From assembly GCA_016792785.1 (NCBI GenBank), contig JAEUML010000359.1, forward strand, positions 1-32,828: DNA of 32,828 nucleotides. The letters run 5' to 3'. The notes beneath the pieces are model-generated. The model was not told where the DNA came from. It was given only the letters and a program-made list of their open reading frames with translations, and searched no databases. Origin of the DNA: Alphaproteobacteria bacterium (GTDB taxonomy: Bacteria; Pseudomonadota; Alphaproteobacteria; Micropepsales; Micropepsaceae). Below are positions 28,501-32,828 of the stretch, piece by piece. Position 1 is the first letter of the stretch. Every line of letters begins with the position of its first letter. The translations under genes were made by a program, and so were the position numbers.

Positions 28501-30093
28501 GTTGTTCCGGCGCAGCTCTATTACCTCGCCGAGGTCGTCACGACGGTCTATGGCGAGATCGACCTCAACGACATCGGCGGCGAGCTCTTCGGGCTCAAGA
28601 ACAGCGATAATCCGGAAGACGTGGGTCTCGGAACGCCGACGTTCTTCAGCAGCATCACGACGACGTCGGGCGCGGGCGTCTACGCGGTCAACGGCACCGG
28701 CTTCGTGGTCACGAACCCTAACTACGCCGTCACCGTACTGCAGGCCGCGTCGAACGCGACCGCGTTCACGGTTAACCCGGCGCAGCTGTTCTACTCGGCC
28801 GATTCTGACGAGCGCGAGTACGGCGAAGCGAATCCGTTGTTCACGGGCGCCATCGACGGGCTGGTGAATGGCGACACGCTCGAGTCGGTCGTGTCCGGTA
28901 CGCTCGCGTTCACTTCAGCGGCGACGGCAACGTCGAATGTCGGGCTTTATGCCATCGATGGCTCGGGCTTGACGGTCATTAGCCCGAACTACCAGCTGAC
29001 GATCCTACAGGACGCGGGCAACGCGACGGCGTTCGAGATCACGCCAGCTACGCTCACCTACCTGGCGGATGCTGCATCGCGCGTGTACGGCGACGCGAAT
29101 CCAACCTTCACGGGGCAGCTCCTCGGCTTGAAGAACGGCGAGACGATCGAGCAGGTGAGCGACGGCGACATGACGTTCACGAGTCCGGCGACGGCAACCT
29201 CGAACGTCGGGACCTATGGGATCTTCGGTGGCGGGCTTACGATCACGAGCGGCAACTACGTCACCGTGATCGAACAAGATTCGCAGAACGACGACGCCCT
29301 GACGATCACGCCGGCTCAGCTGATCTACTCGGCCACACCGATTACGCGGGTCTATGGGCAGCCGAACGGACTGGTCACGGGCACCATTCTTGGTCTCAAG
29401 AACGGCGAAACGCTGGCGTCGGTGACCGAAGGCACGCTGTTGTGGACGCCGGACGCCGATGAAACCAGCGACGTTGGTGTCTATGCGATCGAAGGTAGTG
29501 GCCTTGCGGTCGTGAGCGAGAACTACGAGCAAACCATTGAACAGGCGATCGAAAACAACGCGGCGCTGACCATTACGCCAGCGCAGCTGACCTATTTGGC
29601 CGATCCGAAATTCCGACTCTATGGCTTCCCGAATCCGCCGCTGACCGGCCAAGTGTTGGGCGTCACGAACGGAGACGATATCTCCGAGATTACAACCGGA
29701 ACGCTCGGCTTCTCGACCACCGCCGGTCCCTTCACGCTCGGCGGTCTCTACCCGATCACGGGCGGCGGCTTGACGGTTGTGAGCAACAACTATATCGCCA
29801 CGATCTTGCAGGACCCGAGCAACGCGACGGCGCTCGTCATTCAGGACATCCCCGCGAACGCCGGACAGGCGCTTGGCGAAGGTGGTAAGGGCGACGAGGG
29901 CGCGGTCGATGAGGAGCAGAACACCATGACCTCGCGCGAAAACGAACTTGGCATCGTGGGGGTAGGCCCGGTCAGCGACGACATGGCAGACGGCAAGAAC
30001 GACCAGCAGGGCGATCAGCTCTGCGTGTTGGGTGCGCGCGAAGCGGCCAACGCGCCGGGTTGCGTCGCGCGACAGCAAGCCCAAGGCCGCTGA
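22579..30093 (+). CDS. Giant two-partner secretion exoprotein (TpsA) with DUF5650-like and MBG repeats
   Basis: A 2504-residue predicted secreted or surface adhesin. Order: signal peptide (~1-41, ending SFALA); TPS/haemagglutination-activity domain (~42-300) with the secretion motif NANGMVFENGATVNTAGLIA from residue 124; Gly/Ser/Ala-rich beta-helix-like segment (~310-600) ending LLLDPKNIVVS; ten ~59-residue repeats (680-1270); a second helix-like segment (~1290-1540); ten MBG-type Ig-like repeats (1543-~2425); and an acidic, hydrophilic tail. Cys2482 and Cys2495 are the only cysteines I find. ATG 22579 follows GGGGGGA. The signal-peptide region and TPS domain match the upstream TpsB partner. 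The ligand is unknown; adhesion or biofilm function is inferred from the family. Confidence 0.92.
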   Translation: MKRLALGGQHASLARKLTGRSLKLALFAGASAITLASFALAGPEGGTVVDGAAVISKPTTTTTQIDQSTNKAIIDWKSFNVGKDEQAIFNQPNSASVTLNRIFDADPSIIAGLVSANGHLILINANGMVFENGATVNTAGLIATTADISNSDFMAGNYRFETPGSANASIVNNGLITAEEGGVVAFVAPSVRNSGVIQAKLGKVALGAGHTFVLDLYGDNLISFPVSAEIATQLVGQEGKALIEAGGTIEAGSVQLTARAARGLIDNVINVDGEIIASGVKQTGGSTFLTGGTFDPLRHDTHAVARIDDAAGGGGSGALAGYGGRIVIDGGANNVNIAGSLSASGATGGSISVSGNNVTAGGSIAANGATGAGGSVSIDARNFAALTGTISANGAVGGSVNVNASNLLTAGAISADGSSGMGGAITLAARERQIATSATQVSASGAAGGGTISASGGTGLFTSGNYKATSSSGAGGSVAIGGADIKMIDAKVDASGATAGGSIAVGFTGAGDSRLINAEKILVSPTSTFSADATANGDGGSVVFWSNLSTDFMGSMTAKGGALGGDGGFLEVSSKGEIGFWGLGDASAANGASGQLLLDPKNIVVSSTGGVMPSYELIDPGSGSTTFGGNVAALANGNTVVTSTGDDTVASNSGAVFLYNTTTGALVSMITGSRADDAIGSGGITVLSSGNFVFASSNWDNAAAATNAGAVTFGNGTTGVSGVVSAANSLVGAASNMNVGSGGVTALSNGSYVVSSPNWDSANNNVGAVTWGNGTTGIFGTVSAANSLVGSATDDQVGSGGITALSNGNYVVRSLLWNNGATTDAGAVTWGNGLGGTVGAVSAANSLVGSANNDQIGSNGVTALTNGNYVVASSSWNNGATTDAGAVTWGNGLGGTVGTLSAANSLVGTTTNNNVGSGGVVALSNGNFVALSPNWDGANQNVGAVTWGNGLGGTVGGISAANSLVGSNTNDNIGSAGVRALTNGNYVVASPNWNNGAVSDAGAATWGNGLGGTVGTLSSANSLVGTATNNNVGSGGIVALSNGNYAVVSPGWDNGGTNNVGAVTWGNGTTGTSGNVGAGNSTTGSTNDDQVGSGGVFALTNGNYVIASPLWNNGGTGDAGAATWRSGTAASSGTVSAANSLVGTRSNDNIGSGGITALTNGNYVVVSPNWDSGAIFTSNQGAVTWGNGATGTSGNVTNANSLVGASSGDQAGSGGVIALSNGDYVVSTPGWNNGFTSDVGAITLGTGAGGTVGSIATGNSMIGPSSGAQLSAAGVTSTNEILARSTSQGTVLVGLTDPNQLTFARAQGQTLTVNPAFLTRTLNTGTAVTLQASNDLTVSSDIIANNPTGNGGALTLQAGRSVLINADITTDNGNLTIFANDLLASGVINAQRDPGSAVITMGAGADINAGTGAVRLAILSGAGKTNTASGDLTLRNVTAGSILAENLGPSNGNTVLASGQLNASGAGTPLVLAAQGGNFINNAGAAALQAPNGRWIVYSQSPTANTLGGITGSSPYYNTPYNPANPTGLAATGNRFAYTIAPTLTVTPNNASREYGNANPAFTFGVTGLLAGDTLAGAVQGAPNLSSLADANSAAGGSYAINASLGTLASDYNYGFAFGAGQLTITPAQLFYLANSASRIYGDANPALTGTVTGLKNGELIETVATGTATFTSTADATSNVGNYAITGSGLSIINSNYVLAQAAANATALSVTPATLSYVANGASREYGDANPTLTGTVTGFKNSDTLATATTGALTFTSSADVFSNVGSYAVVGSGLSANNGNYVFVQDPTNATALTINPALLTYVADTASRIYGDANPAFSGTVAGFKNGDTQGSATTGAITFTSTADETTNVGTYAINGSGLTANSGNYTFGQAASNATALSITPAQLTFLANAASREYGDPNGVLTGSVLGLKNGDTIDQVASGILTFGGLADEESPVGTYGIVGGGITVTSGNYLPTFLQDPSNATALTVVPAQLYYLAEVVTTVYGEIDLNDIGGELFGLKNSDNPEDVGLGTPTFFSSITTTSGAGVYAVNGTGFVVTNPNYAVTVLQAASNATAFTVNPAQLFYSADSDEREYGEANPLFTGAIDGLVNGDTLESVVSGTLAFTSAATATSNVGLYAIDGSGLTVISPNYQLTILQDAGNATAFEITPATLTYLADAASRVYGDANPTFTGQLLGLKNGETIEQVSDGDMTFTSPATATSNVGTYGIFGGGLTITSGNYVTVIEQDSQNDDALTITPAQLIYSATPITRVYGQPNGLVTGTILGLKNGETLASVTEGTLLWTPDADETSDVGVYAIEGSGLAVVSENYEQTIEQAIENNAALTITPAQLTYLADPKFRLYGFPNPPLTGQVLGVTNGDDISEITTGTLGFSTTAGPFTLGGLYPITGGGLTVVSNNYIATILQDPSNATALVIQDIPANAGQALGEGGKGDEGAVDEEQNTMTSRENELGIVGVGPVSDDMADGKNDQQGDQLCVLGAREAANAPGCVARQQAQGR
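24616..26388 (+). repeat. Ten tandem ~177-bp coding repeats in tpsA (59-residue units)
   Basis: Each unit begins GSGG[IV]-x-ALSNGNYVV, continues with a W-[ND] element, then GAVTWGNG-x-x-G and closes with SAANSLVG. Ten full units span residues 680-1270, with degenerate copies before (VAALANGNTVV) and after (SAAGVTSTNEIL). The pattern resembles the repeats I recall as DUF5650 in bacterial surface proteins. At DNA level even protein-identical stretches differ at many third codon positions, so the array is old and selected rather than freshly expanded. Confidence 0.85.
27202..29853 (+). repeat. Ten tandem MBG-type Ig-like repeats in tpsA
   Basis: Ten units of roughly 85-95 residues, each with the signature [YF]-x-A-x-x-x-x-R-x-YGDANP-x-[LF]-x-G, then a K-N-G-[DE] turn, a T-F-T-S strand, SNVGxYAI and SGNY. 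This is the pattern of MBG/YDG 'mostly bacterial Ig-like' domains common in long adhesins. Unit 6 (YYLAEVVTTVYGEIDLND) is the most divergent, lacking the R-x-YGDANP core. The array would form an extended stalk. Confidence 0.85.
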
Positions 30094-30098
30094 CGCCG

Positions 30099-30692
30099 AT
30101 GGCGCGGCGGGGAAGTCTTGCGGTTGTCGGCGGACTCGCAGTTTTGGCCGGCGTTGGATTTCTCGTGTGGAATCTGATGGGTTCGTCTCCGTCTGGGACG
30201 GGCCCCTCGATGGCGTCGTTCGGGTTCGACGCGTGGCTCGTGCGCTGCCAGGCGGTGGGCGGCAAGACAGGCTGCGGCATGTCGCAGCGCATTCTCGACA
30301 AACAGTCCGGCCAGCCGGTGCTGCAGCTGCATCTCGGACGTGCGGCGAAGGGCGATGGGCATCAGCTCGTCGCGGTGCTGCCGCTCGGCGTGACGGTGCC
30401 GCCCGGCATCGTGATCCAGATCGGCGAGAGCAAACGCAACGTCGCGTTCACGCAGTGCCTGCCGGGCGGGTGTGTGGCGCCGCTGGCGGTCGACGCAGCC
30501 TATGTCGACGTCTTGACGTCGGGCGGGGAAGGCCGGGTCGGCGTCGTCGACCGGCGCGGACAGACTGTCGCGGTGCCGTTCTCGCTCAAAGGATTCGCCG
30601 GCGCGTTCGCGAAGATGAATGAGCACGGTGGCATCGGCGGAAACGATGCAACTTCCTGGATGAGTTTTTGGAACTCTTCGGAAACGAAGTGA
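30099..30692 (+). CDS. IalB-family protein, membrane-anchored copy
   Basis: A 197-residue protein of the invasion-associated locus B family. Residues ~6-28 form an uncleaved-looking membrane helix (LAVVGGLAVLAGVGFLVWNL), followed by the IalB domain starting FGFDAWLVRC. Four cysteines lie at 50, 59, 120 and 125 (C-x8-C and C-x4-C), probably forming disulfides in the periplasm. VLPLGVTVPPGIVIQI and SLKGFAGAF are family motifs. The start is ATG 30099, six bases after the exoprotein stop, so it is very likely co-transcribed with tpsB-tpsA; a TTG start at 30060 would overlap the tpsA end. The family is named from Bartonella but is widespread in free-living Alphaproteobacteria, so virulence should not be assumed. 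Confidence 0.85.
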   Translation: MARRGSLAVVGGLAVLAGVGFLVWNLMGSSPSGTGPSMASFGFDAWLVRCQAVGGKTGCGMSQRILDKQSGQPVLQLHLGRAAKGDGHQLVAVLPLGVTVPPGIVIQIGESKRNVAFTQCLPGGCVAPLAVDAAYVDVLTSGGEGRVGVVDRRGQTVAVPFSLKGFAGAFAKMNEHGGIGGNDATSWMSFWNSSETK

Positions 30693-30727
30693 CAACCTAC
30701 AACTGACCAAAAAAGTTTGCGATTTTC

Positions 30728-31333
30728 ATGAAACGATTTCTGCCGCTTCTGATTGTAACGGGGACACTTTGGGTGCCCTCCGTCCAGGCTCAACCGGCCG
30801 CGCCGGCAAAGCCCGCAGGTCCGCCGCCGGTCACGACGAAGACGTTCGACGATTGGCTTGTGCGCTGTCCGACGGCGCCGCAGCCGATGCCGTGCGACGC
30901 GGTGCAGCTTCTGCTTGAGCCCAAGTCGAAGCAGCGCGTGCTCAGCCTTTCGGTCGCCTATGACCAGACGAAGGCGGCGCACGTCGTGCGAATCATCCTG
31001 CCGCTCGGCGTGTGGCTGCCGAATGGGGTGGCGGTCCAGGTCGGCGCAACGAAGATCGAGAAGGTCGCCATCAGACGGTGCGAACCGTTCGGTTGCGTGA
31101 TCGAGGGTCTTCTCGATCCGAAGCTGCGCGAGGCGATGCGCAAGGGTGGGGACGCCAAGATCGTCGTCTTCGACCAGGCCAAGAAACCGCTCGACCTCAA
31201 GTTTTCGCTCAAGGGCTACGACGCGGCCGAAGACCACATGACGGCGGAAACGAAGAAAGTGAAGCTGCCCGCGGCGCCAGCCCCCGCCACTCCAACAGCT
31301 CCCGCCCCGGCGAAACCCGCAACGCCGAATTGA
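30728..31333 (+). CDS. IalB-family protein, secreted copy
   Basis: A 201-residue paralogue of the preceding gene with a cleavable signal peptide (MKRFLPLLIVTGTLWVPSVQA, cleavage near residue 21) and a short Pro/Ala linker. The IalB domain starts FDDWLVRC and has cysteines at 47, 56, 118 and 123, the same C-x8-C and C-x4-C spacing as its neighbour. ILPLGVWLPNGVAVQVG and FSLKGYDAAE match family motifs. The C-terminal tail is Ala/Pro-rich. A 35-bp gap separates it from the first copy; no clear Shine-Dalgarno sequence is present before ATG 30728. Function beyond the family name is unknown. Confidence 0.88.
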   Translation: MKRFLPLLIVTGTLWVPSVQAQPAAPAKPAGPPPVTTKTFDDWLVRCPTAPQPMPCDAVQLLLEPKSKQRVLSLSVAYDQTKAAHVVRIILPLGVWLPNGVAVQVGATKIEKVAIRRCEPFGCVIEGLLDPKLREAMRKGGDAKIVVFDQAKKPLDLKFSLKGYDAAEDHMTAETKKVKLPAAPAPATPTAPAPAKPATPN

Positions 31334-31490
31334 TCGCAGGTTGGGTGAGGGCGAGGGCGCTCTCCTCGAACCTTACAATTCGGTCAGATTCTCCCGGTTT
31401 CCACCACTTGCGCGGTCTGGCGGGTTGGCGCGGGTTACGGTAAAGAGACGGGGCCTTTTTGTCCGCTCCCTCTCTCACGCTCCGGTACCC

Positions 31491-32480
31491 ATGTCGTTAT
31501 CCACTGTCGCCTCGCGTTTTGTCCGTTTTGGCGCCGCCGTTCTGATCGCCGCGCCGCTTGCCGCCTGTGCCGGCGACGACGACCGGCCGCGCGCGGAAAT
31601 GCCCGAGACGCCGCCTGAGCAGATCTATTCGGTGGCGCTGACCCAACTCGACAAAGGCAACTGGGTGCCATGCGCCCAGGCCTTCGACGAGGTCGAGCGG
31701 CAACATCCCTATTCGGTGTGGGCGCGGCGCGCGATCCTGATGTCGGCGTTCTGCTACTATCAGGCGAACAAGTACAACGACGCGATCCTGGCTGCCGACC
31801 GTTTCATCACGCTTCATCCGGGCAACAAGGACGCGCCATACGCCTATTACCTGAAGGCGGTGTCGCTCTACGAACAGATCGTCGACGTCGGTCGCGACCA
31901 GCGCCGTACGGAGCAGGCGATGGCCGCACTCGGCGAACTTGTGCGCCGTTTCCCGCAGACCGACTATGCGCGCGATGCGCGCTTGAAGCTCGACCTGACG
32001 AAGGACCATCTTGCGGGCAAGGAGATGGCGATCGGGCGCTATTACCTGCGCCGCGGCGAGCAGCTGGCCGCGATCAGCCGCTTCCGCACGGTGGTGGAGA
32101 AATATCAGACGACGAGCCATGCGCCGGAAGCGCTGCACCGCTTGGTCGAGTCATATCTCGCGCTGGGCGTTGTGGGTGAGGCGCGCGCTGCCGCCGCCGT
32201 GCTGGGCCACAATTACCCGGGCTCGGAGTGGTACGAAGACAGCTTCGCGTTGATGCAGGAGTATGGGCAGCAGCCGCGCGGAAAGTCGGTCAGCCAGATT
32301 CAAACCGCGCCGGCGAAGCCTGTCGAAGCCGCCATGCCCGCCGAGGCGCTGCCGGTCGCGCAACCTGCGCCGGCCGCCGTCGCGCCGCCGCCGGCCGAAG
32401 AGGCCGCTCCCGCACCGGCCGCGCCCGTGGCCGAGGACGAAAAGAAGGATGAAGGCGGCGGCTGGTTCGATTGGTTCTGA
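31491..32480 (+). CDS. bamD: Outer-membrane assembly lipoprotein BamD (ComL/YfiO)
   Basis: A 329-residue lipoprotein of the BAM complex that inserts beta-barrel proteins, including the TpsB barrel upstream, into the outer membrane. The signal peptide ends in the lipobox LAAC with lipidated Cys26. TPR-type helices cover roughly residues 40-240 (EQIYSVALTQLDKGNWVPCA, AFDEVERQHPYSVWARRA, KYNDAILAADRFITLHP), matching BamD. The C-terminal ~50 residues are Ala/Pro-rich and end GGGWFDWF. I choose ATG 31491, since the upstream extension to 31341 lacks a signal sequence. In this class bamD normally follows lpxC and precedes recN; here only recN is in place. Confidence 0.94.
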   Translation: MSLSTVASRFVRFGAAVLIAAPLAACAGDDDRPRAEMPETPPEQIYSVALTQLDKGNWVPCAQAFDEVERQHPYSVWARRAILMSAFCYYQANKYNDAILAADRFITLHPGNKDAPYAYYLKAVSLYEQIVDVGRDQRRTEQAMAALGELVRRFPQTDYARDARLKLDLTKDHLAGKEMAIGRYYLRRGEQLAAISRFRTVVEKYQTTSHAPEALHRLVESYLALGVVGEARAAAAVLGHNYPGSEWYEDSFALMQEYGQQPRGKSVSQIQTAPAKPVEAAMPAEALPVAQPAPAAVAPPPAEEAAPAPAAPVAEDEKKDEGGGWFDWF

Positions 32481-32491
32481 GCCGCCTTACT

Positions 32492-32522
32492 CGTCATGGC
32501 CGGGTCAAGCCCAGCCATGACG
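32492..32522. repeat. Palindromic intergenic repeat between bamD and recN
   Basis: CGTCATGGCCGGG (32492-32504) and CCCAGCCATGACG (32510-32522) form a 13-bp inverted repeat with one mismatch and a TCAAG loop. The wording resembles the dispersed CGTCATGGCCGGG palindromes I recall from many Hyphomicrobiales genomes. It may act as a bidirectional 3' hairpin for bamD, but no T-run follows. Confidence 0.6.
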
Positions 32523-32547
32523 TTCCTGTAGACGCCGGTAGCACCTC

Positions 32548-32828
32548 ATGCTGACCTCGCTTTCGATCCGCGACTTCGTGTTGATCGAGCGGTTGGATTT
32601 GGAGTTCGCGCACGGGCTCGTCGTTTTGACCGGCGAGACGGGGGCGGGGAAGTCGATCCTGCTTGACGCCCTGGGCCTTGCGACCGGCGGGCGGGCGGAA
32701 CGCGGCTTCATCCGAGCGGGCGCAGCGCAGGCCAGCGTGAGCGCGGTGTTCGATCCCAAAGGCGATCATCCGGCGCGCGCGGCGCTGGCCGGCAACGGGC
32801 TTGAGAGCGACGGCGCGCTGATCTTCCG
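32548..32828 (+). CDS. recN: DNA repair protein RecN (3' partial)
   Basis: The first 93 codons of an SMC-like ATPase that acts in double-strand break repair; the window ends inside the gene. The start MLTSLSIRDFVLIERLDLEF and the Walker A motif GETGAGKSILLDALGL (from about residue 29) are the classic RecN N terminus. The frame is open to the last base. The ATG at 32548 lies just after the palindromic repeat; no strong Shine-Dalgarno sequence is visible. The bamD-recN order is typical for Alphaproteobacteria. Confidence 0.93.
   Translation, partial: MLTSLSIRDFVLIERLDLEFAHGLVVLTGETGAGKSILLDALGLATGGRAERGFIRAGAAQASVSAVFDPKGDHPARAALAGNGLESDGALIF

Noticed and set aside
29005-30084. 359-residue minus-strand frame opposite the MBG repeats
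   Set aside because: It mirrors the repeat periodicity of the coding strand and has no start signals or domains.

Overview
This window is a high-GC chromosomal segment of an alphaproteobacterium, most likely of the Hyphomicrobiales. The grounds are the gene order (amidase, RNase P RNA, then mraZ), a DNPR-type (meso-diaminopimelate) MurE, an FtsZ with a long linker ending in an IPAFLRRQ-type peptide, two IalB-family proteins, and bamD next to recN. I cannot name the genus.

Region 1 (1-1641) holds the 3' half of an EamA/DMT transporter, an AmiD-like cell-wall amidase with a peptidoglycan-binding domain, and the class A RNase P RNA (rnpB). Region 2 (1642-1991) is the control region of the division/cell-wall (dcw) cluster. 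It contains four CCCA/CCCT repeats spaced exactly 10 bp apart that look like the MraZ operator. Region 3 (1992-20461) is a complete dcw cluster on the + strand: mraZ, rsmH, ftsL, ftsI, murE, murF, mraY, murD, ftsW, murG, murC, murB, ddl, ftsQ, ftsA, ftsZ. Most junctions overlap (ATGA, GTGA, TGATG) or are a few bases apart, which implies one translationally coupled transcription unit. The exceptions are a 122-bp repeat-bearing gap before ddl and a 102-bp gap before ftsZ. These genes make UDP-MurNAc-pentapeptide (MurB-F, Ddl), convert it to lipid II (MraY, MurG), polymerise and crosslink it at the septum (FtsW, FtsI), and build the divisome (FtsA, FtsZ, FtsQ, FtsL).

Region 4 (20462-31333) is the accessory part. 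Alphaproteobacteria usually carry lpxC between ftsZ and bamD. Here there is instead a two-partner secretion (TPS) locus: an outer-membrane TpsB transporter with a highly structured 5' leader, and a 2504-residue TpsA exoprotein. The exoprotein has an N-terminal secretion domain, ten ~59-residue repeats, ten MBG-type Ig-like repeats, and its only two cysteines at the extreme C terminus. Two tandem IalB-family proteins with the same four-cysteine spacing follow. Region 5 (31491-32828) returns to the conserved backbone: bamD and the start of recN.

The points most worth following up are the TPS/IalB cassette in the lpxC position, the structured leader of tpsB, the C-terminal cysteine pair of the exoprotein, and the MraZ operator array. 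All calls come from reading the sequence; no database search was run.
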